A stretch of DNA of 64,000 bases, taken from Akkermansia sp. (GTDB taxonomy: Bacteria; Verrucomicrobiota; Verrucomicrobiia; Verrucomicrobiales; Akkermansiaceae). A program made the translations under genes and the position numbers. The stretch is taken from contig JAUNQN010000007.1 of the NCBI GenBank assembly GCA_030536145.1, forward strand, positions 22,176 to 86,175, written 5' to 3'. Below are positions 52,073-60,331 of the stretch, in pieces. Position 1 is the first letter of the stretch, and every line of letters begins with the position of its first letter. The notes below the pieces were generated by a model. The model was given only the letters and a program-made list of their open reading frames with translations, did no database searches and was not told the origin of the DNA.

Positions 52073-52783
52073 ATGTTCTCCATACCCGCCATGGTCACCC
52101 TCAGCTGCACGGACCCGCACGGCAAAATGAAACTCTTTGCCGCGCTGCAGCTCATGCAGGACTGCTCGGAAATGTCAAAGGACTACGACACCCCCTACCG
52201 CGACTGGCTGGAATCCGCCGGGGCGGTGCAGCTGCTCAACAGCCGCCAGGTGGATGTGCTGCGCGTGCCGGGATTGTATGAGAAGCTGACCTGCCGCACG
52301 CGAGTGTACGGCATACAGGGCTCCTTCGGCTACCGCAACACCTATATCCTGGATGAGCAAGGGCTTCCCTGCTACATGAGCTGGAGCATAGGCGCCTTTG
52401 TGAACCCGGCCACGGGCCGGCTGTGCAAGATGCCGGAATCCGTGGCCGCCGCGCTCAAACTGCGCGCCCCGCAAATGGAGATGGAATACCGCAGCCGCAA
52501 GATTACCCCGCCGGATGCGCCGGAGAACACCCTGCCGGACATCCCCGTGCAGCGCAACGATATAGACTACAACCGCCACGTGAACAACGCGCAGTACATC
52601 CGCATGGGCCTGGAGCTGCTGCCGGAGGACTTTCCGCAGCCCACGGGCCTGCGGGTGGACTACCGCAAGCCCGTGCTGCCAGGTACGGTTCTCACCCCCA
52701 CCCTGAGCGTGGCCGGCGGCACGGCCTGCATACGCCTGAAAGTGCAGGACTCCCTGCACTGCACCATGGAATTCACCGCCTGA
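52073..52783 (+). CDS. Acyl-ACP thioesterase (FatA/FatB family)
   Basis: Hydrolyses fatty acyl-ACP to free fatty acid. The 236-residue protein has the double hot-dog layout and the catalytic segment VQRNDIDYNRHVNNAQYIR, with the conserved Asp, Asn and His of the plant-type and bacterial thioesterases. It could set fatty-acid chain length or recycle acyl chains. It is 27 nt after the ArsC-family gene and probably cotranscribed, in a CACCGCC-ATG start context. The convergent aldo/keto reductase ends 22 nt downstream. Confidence 0.85.
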   Translation: MFSIPAMVTLSCTDPHGKMKLFAALQLMQDCSEMSKDYDTPYRDWLESAGAVQLLNSRQVDVLRVPGLYEKLTCRTRVYGIQGSFGYRNTYILDEQGLPCYMSWSIGAFVNPATGRLCKMPESVAAALKLRAPQMEMEYRSRKITPPDAPENTLPDIPVQRNDIDYNRHVNNAQYIRMGLELLPEDFPQPTGLRVDYRKPVLPGTVLTPTLSVAGGTACIRLKVQDSLHCTMEFTA

Positions 52784-52804
52784 ACCGGCGGGCACAGCGT
52801 TTGC

Positions 52805-53758
52805 TCACTCATCCAGCGCGGCCAGGATATCCGCCTCCAGCGGAGCTTGTCCGGCGGCGCGGGCGCACTGCTCCAGCTGGGCCACATGGCGCGCGCCGAT
52901 GAGCACGCTGGTCATGCCCGGCTGTGCCAGCACCCAGCGCAGCGCCAGCTCTGCCGGGGGCATGCCCGCCTGCGCCGCCACCTGCACCACACGGCGCACG
53001 CGCGTCTCGTCCTGCACGGCGCGCTCCGGGGTCAGGAACACGGAATTGTCACGCGCCGCGCGGGAATCCTCCGGCAGCGCGCGGTCCAGGTACTTGCCCG
53101 TAAGCACGCCCTGCGCCAGGGGGGAAAAGGCAATGGCGCCCGTGTGCTGCTGCGCCGCAGCCTGTAGCATGGCGGTGCCGGGCTCACGGTGGATCAGGTT
53201 CAGGCGGAACTGGTGCAGCAGGCAGGGCACGTGCGCCTCTGCCAGCATGGCACAGGCGCGGGCAAAAAGCTCCGGCGGGTACTTGGAAAGCCCCACGTAC
53301 AGGGCCTTGCCGCTGCGTACAATGTCGATGAGCGCCTGCACGGTCTCCTCCAGCGGGGTATCCGGGTCCGGGCGGTGGTGGTAGAACACATCCACATAAT
53401 CCAGCCGCATGCGGCGCAGGCTCTGGTTCAGACTGGCCACCAGGTGCTTGCGTGAGCCCCAGTCGCCGTACGGCCCCTCCCACATCAGGTGCCCCGCCTT
53501 GGTGGCAATGAACATCTCATCCCGCCGGGCGGCAAAATCCCGCGCCATCAGGTGGCCGAAACGCGCCTCCGCCGCGCCCGGGGGCGGGCCGTAGTTGTTC
53601 GCCAGGTCCAGGTGGCAAATCCCCAGGTCCAGCGCACGCGCCAGCAGCGCGCGCCCCTCCTGCGGGTCGTCCCCCTGCCCGAAATTGTGCCAAAGCCCCA
53701 GTGAAACCTCCGGCAGCAGCACCCCGCTGCGGCCGCATCTGCGGTAAGTCATGCTCAT
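52805..53758 (-). CDS. Aldo/keto reductase
   Basis: NADPH-dependent carbonyl reductase with TIM-barrel fold. The 317-residue protein has HLDLANNYGPPPGAAEARFG (catalytic Asp and Tyr region), the catalytic Lys in FIATKAGH, the His in YVDVFYHHRPD, and a C-terminal NADP-binding part ending VLIGARHVAQLEQC. It resembles the YghZ/Kv-beta group. Three ATG codons lie close together. The promoter's -10 box overlaps the first and ends 7 nt before the second, so the second (MSMTYRR) is chosen. Confidence 0.92.
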   Translation of the reverse strand: MSMTYRRCGRSGVLLPEVSLGLWHNFGQGDDPQEGRALLARALDLGICHLDLANNYGPPPGAAEARFGHLMARDFAARRDEMFIATKAGHLMWEGPYGDWGSRKHLVASLNQSLRRMRLDYVDVFYHHRPDPDTPLEETVQALIDIVRSGKALYVGLSKYPPELFARACAMLAEAHVPCLLHQFRLNLIHREPGTAMLQAAAQQHTGAIAFSPLAQGVLTGKYLDRALPEDSRAARDNSVFLTPERAVQDETRVRRVVQVAAQAGMPPAELALRWVLAQPGMTSVLIGARHVAQLEQCARAAGQAPLEADILAALDE

Positions 53759-53765
53759 GCTCCCC

Positions 53766-53794
53766 ATTGTGGCACCCCCGCCAGCGCATGTCAA
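53766..53794 (-). promoter_or_regulatory. Promoter of the aldo/keto reductase
   Basis: Minus strand TTGACA, 17 bp, CACAAT with upstream TGC; seven bases to the chosen ATG. An earlier ATG overlaps the -10 box and cannot be on the transcript. Confidence 0.7.
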
Positions 53795-53848
53795 GCCCGC
53801 CGTGACCGGATTTGCCCGCATTTTTGCGGCACGGGCGGCTGTTTGGGC

Positions 53849-53878
53849 TTGCGGGCGGCGGGGGGATTGTGGTATAGT
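53849..53878 (+). promoter_or_regulatory. Promoter of the purE-pyrR-pyrB-pyrC' operon
   Basis: TTGCGG, 18 bp, TATAGT with upstream TGG; ten bases to the purE ATG. There is no room for a PyrR-type attenuator upstream of purE. Confidence 0.65.
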
Positions 53879-53888
53879 GTTCGGCAGC

Positions 53889-54299
53889 ATGAAAGTTATC
53901 ACGATTTACGGCAGCAAGAGCGACCTTCCTTTCATGGAGCCGGCTCGCGTGTATTTTGCAGAGAACAATGTGGAGCATGAGGAGGTGGTGTATTCCGCCC
54001 ACCGTGACCTGCCGGCACTCATCGAGTACCTGAAGGGGCTGGAGAGCGCCGGAACGAAGGCCGTGCTGCTGTGCGTGGCCGGGCTTTCCGCCGCCCTGCC
54101 GGGCGTGGTGGTCATGAACACGGAGCTGCCGGTCATCGGCGTGCCGGTGCCCTGCGGCCCGCTGAACGGCGTGGATGCGCTGCTGGCCATCTCCCAGTTG
54201 CCGGGCGGCGTGCCCGCCACCACGGTGGGCCTGCACAAGAAGACCCCGCTGAACGCCGCCATGGCCGCCCACCGCATCATCAAGCTGGCACAGGCCTGA
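53889..54299 (+). CDS. purE: PurE-family N5-carboxyaminoimidazole ribonucleotide mutase
   Basis: Converts N5-CAIR to CAIR in purine synthesis. The 136-residue protein is shorter than the usual 160-170 but has the family strands: ITIYGSKSDLPFM at the N-terminus, VYSAHRDLPALIEYL (SAHR motif), VAGLSAALPGVVVMNTELPVIGVPV and the closing KKTPLNAAMAAHRI. The conserved tail is partly missing, so activity is likely but not certain. It heads a pyrimidine operon with only a few bases of leader. Confidence 0.85.
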   Translation: MKVITIYGSKSDLPFMEPARVYFAENNVEHEEVVYSAHRDLPALIEYLKGLESAGTKAVLLCVAGLSAALPGVVVMNTELPVIGVPVPCGPLNGVDALLAISQLPGGVPATTVGLHKKTPLNAAMAAHRIIKLAQA

Positions 54300-54328
54300 T
54301 TCCACCACCTTTTTCCCCACGCAAGGAC

Positions 54329-54841
54329 ATGAGCAAGATAGACTCAGCGGCCATCAACCGGGCCATTGGCGAGTGGGCGGCGCACATAGCCGGCAGCGCG
54401 GCTGCCGGTTCTGCGCCGCTGGCTGTCATCGGGCTCATCAGCCACGGAGACCTGCTGGCGCGCCGCCTGGTGCGCCTGCTGGAGGAGCGCGGCGTGCAGG
54501 CGCAGTACGGCGCGCTGGATATCTCCCTGTACCGGGACGATTTCGACATGAAATCCAGTAAGCCGGCGCTGCGTTCCTCATACCTGCCGTTCTCCACGGA
54601 TGGCCTGCGGGTCATCCTGGTGGATGACGTGGTGTACACGGGGCGCACGGCCCGCGCGGCGCTGAACGCGCTGTTCGAGTACGGGCGCCCGGCGCACGTG
54701 GAGCTGCACACGCTGGCGGACCGCGGCGGCAGGGAGCTGCCCATCACCCCAGACTACAGCTGCTTTGTCATCAATGCCCCCACGGGCGACGTGGCCGTAC
54801 ACCTGCAGGAGACGGACGGCTGCGACGAGATCACCTGCTAA
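54329..54841 (+). CDS. pyrR: PyrR-type uracil phosphoribosyltransferase / pyrimidine regulator
   Basis: A 170-residue PRT-fold protein with the PRPP-binding motif VILVDDVVYTGRTARAAL, a YRDDFD flexible-loop segment and a C-terminal beta-hairpin. PyrR in Gram-positives binds pyr mRNA and, with UMP, favours attenuation. Here it lies after purE and before pyrB. No clear PyrR-type anti-antiterminator was found around pyrB (only 12 nt spacing), so its regulatory role here, if any, must use another site. The start lies 29 nt after purE. Confidence 0.88.
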   Translation: MSKIDSAAINRAIGEWAAHIAGSAAAGSAPLAVIGLISHGDLLARRLVRLLEERGVQAQYGALDISLYRDDFDMKSSKPALRSSYLPFSTDGLRVILVDDVVYTGRTARAALNALFEYGRPAHVELHTLADRGGRELPITPDYSCFVINAPTGDVAVHLQETDGCDEITC

Positions 54842-54853
54842 CCCCTTTCCGTT

Positions 54854-55783
54854 ATGAATCCCCGCAAAGACTTGATTACCATCGGCTCCCTGACGGACCA
54901 GGAGATCAACACCATCCTGGACAGCGCCACAGCCATGAAGGACATCTTCACCAAGAGCGTGAAGAAGGTTCCCGCGCTCAAGGGCAAGTCCGTGCTCACC
55001 CTCTTCTATGAGCCGAGCACGCGCACCCGCTCCTCCTTTGAGGTGGCGGCCCACCGCCTTTCCGCAGATGTCACCACCTTCACCGTGGGCACCTCCTCCG
55101 TGGTGAAGGGAGAGAGCGTGCACGACACCATCGATACGCTCATGAGCATGAAGATGGACTACATCATCGTGCGCCACAAGAACAGCGGCATCCCGGATGT
55201 CATCGCCCGCCACTGCAAGGCCGCCGTCATCAACGCCGGAGACGGCGCCCACGCCCACCCCAGCCAGGCCTTCCTGGATGCCTTCACCATCCGTGAGAAA
55301 TACGGCACGGTGGCCGGCAGGCGCGTGGTCATCATCGGTGATATCCTGCACAGCCGCGTGGCACGCTCCACCAGCACCATCCTGCAGCGCCTGGGCGCAC
55401 AGGTGGCCTACATGGGCCCCGGCCCGCTGGTGCCGCTGCAGCAGCACACGGGCATTCCCCGCTTCACCAACTGGGACGACGTGTTCGAGTGGAAGCCGGA
55501 TGTCATCTACCTGCTGCGCGTGCAGAACGAGCGCATCGACACCCCCTTCTTCCCCGCCGGGGACTACCACCAGGCATTCGGCGTGACAGAGGAGCGCCTG
55601 AAGGTCATCGACGACCTGGACCTCTCCATCATGCACCCCGGCCCGGTGAACCGCGGCGTGGAGCTGTGCGATGCCGCCATGGACTACCGCAACTGCCTGG
55701 TGTGCAACCAGGTGGAGAACGGCATCGCCGCCCGCATGAGCATCCTTTACCACCTTACCCCCCAGACGCAGAACAATGACTAA
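54854..55783 (+). CDS. pyrB: Aspartate carbamoyltransferase catalytic subunit
   Basis: Condenses carbamoyl phosphate and aspartate in pyrimidine synthesis. At 309 residues it shows FYEPSTRTRSSFE (carbamoyl-phosphate binding), GDGAHAHPSQAFLD and SIMHPGPVNRGVEL near the C-terminus, which distinguish it from the ornithine enzyme. It overlaps the next gene, a dihydroorotase-like protein without metal ligands, by eight bases. The pair recalls the pyrB-pyrC' arrangement of pseudomonads, where the inactive DHOase homologue is needed to assemble ATCase. Confidence 0.96.
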   Translation: MNPRKDLITIGSLTDQEINTILDSATAMKDIFTKSVKKVPALKGKSVLTLFYEPSTRTRSSFEVAAHRLSADVTTFTVGTSSVVKGESVHDTIDTLMSMKMDYIIVRHKNSGIPDVIARHCKAAVINAGDGAHAHPSQAFLDAFTIREKYGTVAGRRVVIIGDILHSRVARSTSTILQRLGAQVAYMGPGPLVPLQQHTGIPRFTNWDDVFEWKPDVIYLLRVQNERIDTPFFPAGDYHQAFGVTEERLKVIDDLDLSIMHPGPVNRGVELCDAAMDYRNCLVCNQVENGIAARMSILYHLTPQTQNND

Positions 55784-57065
55784 GACCATCATCAAGAACG
55801 CCACCTGGGCGCTCTCCGGAGCGAAGTACGACCTTTCCCTGAGCAACGGCGAGGGCGGCACGCCCCCCGTGCTGGACGGCATCACCCTCACCGGGGTGGA
55901 GAGCATCTCCCCCGCCGGGGAAATGGCGGTGCCGGAAGGCGCACAGGTCATCCAGGCAGAGGGCAAGCTGCTGCTGCCGGCGCTGTTTGACATGCACGCC
56001 AAAGTGGAAATCAGCGGCAAGAGCAAGCGTGAATCCGTGAACCGTGCCGGGCAGGCCGCCACAAACGGCGGCGTGTGGGGCATGCTGGTCATGCCCACCC
56101 CCGCCTTCCGTTTCGACAACTCCCCGAACCTGGACAGCTTCCATGATGCGGTGAACCAGCGCTCCTCTGCGGAGATGTTTGCCGCAGGCTGCATCACCGT
56201 GGGTATGGAGGGTGAGCAGCAGGCCCCGTACAACACCCTGGCCGCGCGCGGCGTGCGCATCCTGAGTGATGCGGAGCATGTGCCGGGCAACCTGCTCATG
56301 CTGCACCGCGCCATGAAATACGCGGCGGAGCTGGGGCTGGTGTTCGCCATCCGCGGGGATGTACCCGCCATCACCCGCAACACCTACATGCACCCCGGCA
56401 CCACCTCATACGCCCTGGGCCTGCACGGCACCCCCGCCTGTGCAGAGGAGATAGGCATAGAGACCGTGCTGCGCCTGGCCGCAGATGCCGGTGCCGCCGT
56501 GCACGTGCAGACCGTGAGCACTGCGGAGGGCGTGGAAATCATCCGCCGCGCCAAGGCCGCCGGCCGGAAGGTGACTGCCGAGGTGGCCCTGCACCACCTG
56601 CTCTTCACGCATGAGGACGTGGGCAACTACGACACCACCTACAAGACCCTGCCCCCGCTGCGCGACCGCAGCGACTGCGAGGCCCTGCTGGCGGGCGTGA
56701 AGGACGGCACCATCGACTGCATCGTGAGCGACCACACCCCCTGCATCCCCTTTGCCAAGAAGCAGGATTTCATCACCGCGCCGCAGGGCATGGCCGTGCT
56801 GGACAGCTACCTGCCCGCCCTGTACACGCACCTGGTGAAACCCGGCAAGCTGAGCTGGGCGGAGCTGGTGCGCGCCTGCAGCACCGCCCCCTGCGCCATT
56901 GTGCAGCCGGCGGATGAGGACGACGAGCCGAAGACGGCCCCGCTCATGCTGTTCGACCCCGCAGCCGTGCACACCGTGCTGGCGGAAACGCTGGCATGCG
57001 GCACGGCAAACACGCCCTTCCTGGGCACGGAGCTGTGCGGCAGCGTGACCCTGCCCCTGCAATAA
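55776..57065 (+). CDS. Inactive dihydroorotase homologue (PyrC'/PyrX type)
   Basis: A 429-residue class I dihydroorotase-like protein. Compared with active enzymes, the HxHxR metal motif is HAKVE (second His lost, substrate Arg lost). The later ligand His is absent at the position of AIRGD, and the third in VQTVST is Thr. Only the Asp of SDHTP and the surrounding framework (EVALHHLL, TYKTLPPLR) remain. Catalysis is therefore very unlikely. In other bacteria such PyrC' proteins form a complex with PyrB and stabilise ATCase; the eight-base overlap with pyrB supports that role here. A catalytic PyrC must exist elsewhere. Confidence 0.85.
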   Translation: MTKTIIKNATWALSGAKYDLSLSNGEGGTPPVLDGITLTGVESISPAGEMAVPEGAQVIQAEGKLLLPALFDMHAKVEISGKSKRESVNRAGQAATNGGVWGMLVMPTPAFRFDNSPNLDSFHDAVNQRSSAEMFAAGCITVGMEGEQQAPYNTLAARGVRILSDAEHVPGNLLMLHRAMKYAAELGLVFAIRGDVPAITRNTYMHPGTTSYALGLHGTPACAEEIGIETVLRLAADAGAAVHVQTVSTAEGVEIIRRAKAAGRKVTAEVALHHLLFTHEDVGNYDTTYKTLPPLRDRSDCEALLAGVKDGTIDCIVSDHTPCIPFAKKQDFITAPQGMAVLDSYLPALYTHLVKPGKLSWAELVRACSTAPCAIVQPADEDDEPKTAPLMLFDPAAVHTVLAETLACGTANTPFLGTELCGSVTLPLQ

Positions 57066-57084
57066 CCCCCGCCCCCGGCACCGC

Positions 57085-58029
57085 ATGGTTATCTATATTG
57101 TCAGCGACGGCAAGAAAGGCCACCTCTCCCAGACACGGGGGCTGGCCAATGCCCTGCTGGAGCGCGCCCGCCTGCGCCGGCCGCAGGCGAAGCACTCCTG
57201 CCATGAGGTGGACGTGAGCACCAAGGGCTTCTTTGCCAAGCTGTTCTACAAGGGCAAGGACCTGGACCTGCCGCAGCCGGACCTGGTGCTGTGCGCCGGG
57301 CACGGCACGCATGCCGCCGCACTGGGCCTGGCGCGCCACAAGCGCTGCCTGTGCATGGTGTGCATGAAACCCAGCCTGCCCCTCTCCGCGTTCGACCTGT
57401 GCATCATGCCGCGGCACGACATGCCGGAGAACGGCAAGGTGCCGCCCAACGTGTTCTGCACCAACGGCGCCATCAACAGCATACGCCCGCGGCCGGACGT
57501 GCCCAAGGCGCACACCCTCATCCTGGTGGGCGGCCCCAGCAAGGGGTTCTCCTGGGATGCGGAGCTGGTGCTCACCCAGCTGGCCACCATCACGCGGTAC
57601 AACACCATCCCCATGGTCCTCACCACCTCCCGCCGCACCCCGGCGGACTTTGTGCAGGACATAGCCCGTTCCTGCCCCGGCATACGCGTGGTGCCCGTGG
57701 AGGAAACCGGCCCGGACTGGGTGCCGGACCACCTGGCCCGCGCCCGTGAGGTGTGGGTAACCCAGGACAGCGTGTCCATGGTGTACGAGGCCCTCTCCAG
57801 CGGTGCGCCCGTGGGCATCATCACCATGGCGCAGGCCACCCAGCACGGCAAGCGCCGCGGCCCCTCCCGCGTGGAGCGCGGCATCCACATGCTCATGGAG
57901 GAAGGCACCGTGCACTCCTTCACGGAATGGGCAAAGACCCACAGCCTGCCCACGCAGGCAGAGGTGATATGCGAGGCGGCACGCGCCGCAGACTACATAC
58001 TGGAACGCTTCCCCGACCTGCTGCCATGA
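57085..58029 (+). CDS. ELM1/GtrOC1-like putative nucleoside-diphosphate-sugar glycosyltransferase
   Basis: A 314-residue protein of the ELM1 (mitochondrial-fission-like) family, with GHLSQTRGLANALLER, then LVLCAGHGTHAAALGLAR, LILVGGPSKGFSWD and a late VTQDSVSMVYEALSSGAPVGI. These resemble the nucleotide-sugar site of glycosyltransferase B folds. The biochemical role of bacterial members is poorly defined. It follows pyrC' by 19 nt and the GT4 gene overlaps its stop as ATGA, so the two are translationally coupled and likely act in the same envelope pathway. Confidence 0.75.
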   Translation: MVIYIVSDGKKGHLSQTRGLANALLERARLRRPQAKHSCHEVDVSTKGFFAKLFYKGKDLDLPQPDLVLCAGHGTHAAALGLARHKRCLCMVCMKPSLPLSAFDLCIMPRHDMPENGKVPPNVFCTNGAINSIRPRPDVPKAHTLILVGGPSKGFSWDAELVLTQLATITRYNTIPMVLTTSRRTPADFVQDIARSCPGIRVVPVEETGPDWVPDHLARAREVWVTQDSVSMVYEALSSGAPVGIITMAQATQHGKRRGPSRVERGIHMLMEEGTVHSFTEWAKTHSLPTQAEVICEAARAADYILERFPDLLP

Positions 58030-59138
58030 AAGTGATGCACCTGCTGCCCTCCCTGTCCTCCGGCGGGGTGGAACAAGTTGTCCTGGAGCTCTGCCAGGGG
58101 CTTTGCCCGCTGGGGGTGGAGAACATCGTGGTCTCCGCCGGCGGAGCCATGACAGAGGGCATCACCGCCGCAGGCGCGCGCCACATTACCCTGCCCGTGG
58201 GCCGCAAGAGCCTGAAAACCTTCATGATGGTACCGCGCATTGCCCGCCTGATCAAGGCGGAGCGGCCGGATATCCTGCACCTGCACTCCCGCGTGCCCGC
58301 CTGGGTGGGCTACCTGGCAGCCAAGCGCGTGAAACGGAATATCCGCCCCGCCGTGGTCACCACCTTCCACGGGTTCCACTCCGTGAACTTCTACTCCGGC
58401 ATCATGGCCAAGGGAGACCGCGTCATCGCCGTCTCCCGCTGCATGAAACAGCATATCCTGGAGAACTACCCCTCCACCCCGGAGGAGAAGATAACGGTCA
58501 TCCCCAACTCCGTGGATACCACCCAGAACTTCCCGGAATACGCCCCCACCGCAGAATGGCGCGCCGCCTGGCAGCAGCAGTTCCCGGAGCTGCAGGGTAA
58601 GTTCACCCTTTGCCTGCCCGGCCGCATCACCCGCATCAAGGGTGCCGCCCACCTCATCCCCGTCATCTCCGCCCTGCGCGCACGCGGCATCCCCGCGCAC
58701 GCCGTCATTGTGGGGGAGACCAAGAAGGGCAAGGAGGCCTTCCGCGACGAGGTGAAAGCCGCCTTTGCCGCCGCCGGGCTGCAGGATGCCGTAACATGGA
58801 CCGGCCACCGCCGCGACCTGCGGGACGTGCTCTGCGCGTGCGATGTCACGCTCTCCCTCACCCTCATCCCGGAATCCTTCGGCAAAACCACGCTGGATGC
58901 CCTGGCCCTGGGCCGCCCCGTGGCGGGCTATGAGCACGGCGGCGTGGGCGAACAGCTGGATATCTTCCTGCCCCAGGGCAAGGTGCCCGTGGGAGACACC
59001 GCCGCCATGGCAGACCTGCTGGCCGCCTGGCACACCAACCCGCCCAAGCCCCACGCCCCCGTACCCGCACCCTACCGCCGCCAGGATATGATAGGCGCCC
59101 ACATGGAGCTGTACAGGGAGCTGGCCGCGCAGGAATAA
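58026..59138 (+). CDS. GT4-family glycosyltransferase
   Basis: A 370-residue GT-B fold transferase: MKVMHLLPSLSSGGVEQVV at the N-terminus, PDILHLHSRVPAWVGYLAAK, VIAVSRCMKQHI, LPGRITRIKGAAHLIP, and the C-terminal IPESFGKTTLDALALGRPVAGYEHGGVGEQL with the E-x7-E motif of retaining GT4 enzymes. Probably builds lipopolysaccharide or capsule; donor and acceptor unknown. It overlaps the ELM1-like gene by four bases. The longer upstream frame is rejected because it is antisense to no new motif and covers the preceding gene. Confidence 0.9.
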   Translation: MKVMHLLPSLSSGGVEQVVLELCQGLCPLGVENIVVSAGGAMTEGITAAGARHITLPVGRKSLKTFMMVPRIARLIKAERPDILHLHSRVPAWVGYLAAKRVKRNIRPAVVTTFHGFHSVNFYSGIMAKGDRVIAVSRCMKQHILENYPSTPEEKITVIPNSVDTTQNFPEYAPTAEWRAAWQQQFPELQGKFTLCLPGRITRIKGAAHLIPVISALRARGIPAHAVIVGETKKGKEAFRDEVKAAFAAAGLQDAVTWTGHRRDLRDVLCACDVTLSLTLIPESFGKTTLDALALGRPVAGYEHGGVGEQLDIFLPQGKVPVGDTAAMADLLAAWHTNPPKPHAPVPAPYRRQDMIGAHMELYRELAAQE

Positions 59139-59174
59139 CACCGGCTGCGGCCAGGTTTCAGCCGATGCTGCCAA

Positions 59175-60257
59175 TCAGATTTTGATGAACACCCGGCGCC
59201 TGTAGAGGAAAAAGACCACCAGCCAGGCCAGGAGCAGGGCCGTGGCGGCATAGGCCGCGGGGAGGTACTCCGCCGGCAGCCCCTGCCAGATGCCGCAGGA
59301 AAGGCGGCGTGCCACATCCTGCACGGGCACCAGCGCCACCAGCAGGTACAGGAACAGCGCATTGCTGCCCGCCACCTGCAGGGGATAGGCCCACTTGCGC
59401 CAGGGCAGCACATCCAGCAGGATGTGGAACAGGGCCAGCAGCAGCGTGCAGGCTCCCGCCGCCGCCAGCACAAAGCCGGGGGTCCAGATATTCTTGATAC
59501 AGGGCAGCGGCAGGGATGCGGCTATGCAGGCTGCGGCGGCACCGGCCATCCACAGCAGGCGCGGAGCCAGCGGCAGTGAAAGCAGCCGCCCCGCCGCATA
59601 GCCCGCCAGGCACAGCGCCGTGGCAGAGAGGATGCAGAACGGGCCCTCCGGGTCAAACCAGGGGCGGTACAGGCGGCCAGGGCAGAGCAACTGGTCCACC
59701 TGCGCGTTGAAACTCCCCTGCATGGTGAAATCCCCGCCCATGAACTGGCACAGTCCCACCGCCAGCAGAATGCACCCGGCAGCCGCGGCACAGGCGGCGG
59801 CGCTGCGCCGCAGGGCCATGCTGAGCGTGCCCGCCAGCGCGCCGGAAATGCCGATGAGCCCCAGCACGGAGGCATAGCGCATCCCCCCGTCCAGCGTCAC
59901 GGCCCCGTTCACGGCCCAGCCCAGCACCACCAGGATGGCGGCACGGCTCCACATCTTCCACAAGTTGCGCAGCGCACCCGTGCCCGCCCTGGCCCGGCGC
60001 TCATGGGAGAGCCGCATGGACACGCCCGCCAGGAACACAAAGAGCGGGAACACCAGGTCATACGCCACCAGCCCCTCCCAGTCCACATGGGTCATCTGCT
60101 CCCGCAGGCCCTGCACCGCGCCGTTCCCCGGGGCGGCATGGGCCAAACTGTACACCAGGGTATCCACCCCGGCAATGATGAGCATATCCAGCCCGCGCAG
60201 GGCATCCAGGCTCAGGAGACGGGAGGGCTTGTCGGCAGGAGTGGCGGTGGCGGTCAT
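59175..60257 (-). CDS. HGSNAT/NagX-like membrane acetyltransferase family protein
   Basis: A 360-residue inner-membrane protein with about ten helices. The start LLSLDALRGLDMLIIAGVDTLVYSL and YDLVFPLFVFLAGVSM are characteristic of the HGSNAT/DUF5009-type (COG4299) family. The human homologue acetylates the terminal glucosamine of heparan sulfate. Bacterial members cluster with amino-sugar genes. It is divergent from the GH89 alpha-N-acetylglucosaminidase, the enzyme that follows HGSNAT in the lysosomal pathway. The frame is open further upstream, but the ATG gives a short N-terminus consistent with the family. Confidence 0.82.
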   Translation of the reverse strand: MTATATPADKPSRLLSLDALRGLDMLIIAGVDTLVYSLAHAAPGNGAVQGLREQMTHVDWEGLVAYDLVFPLFVFLAGVSMRLSHERRARAGTGALRNLWKMWSRAAILVVLGWAVNGAVTLDGGMRYASVLGLIGISGALAGTLSMALRRSAAACAAAAGCILLAVGLCQFMGGDFTMQGSFNAQVDQLLCPGRLYRPWFDPEGPFCILSATALCLAGYAAGRLLSLPLAPRLLWMAGAAAACIAASLPLPCIKNIWTPGFVLAAAGACTLLLALFHILLDVLPWRKWAYPLQVAGSNALFLYLLVALVPVQDVARRLSCGIWQGLPAEYLPAAYAATALLLAWLVVFFLYRRRVFIKI

Positions 60258-60272
60258 GGCGTAATCTGGGGC

Positions 60273-60301
60273 AAGATACCATGCCGCGCGGGGGTAGTAA
60301 A
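60273..60301 (-). promoter_or_regulatory. Promoter of the HGSNAT-like gene
   Basis: Minus strand TTTACT, 17 bp, TATCTT with upstream TGG; 15 nt to the ATG. Confidence 0.6.
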
Positions 60302-60331
60302 GGAAAAAGCGGGCAGGCCTGCACTTTTTGC

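Noticed and set aside
53759..53767. Upstream ATG of the aldo/keto reductase
   Set aside because: It overlaps the -10 box, so the transcript should begin after it.
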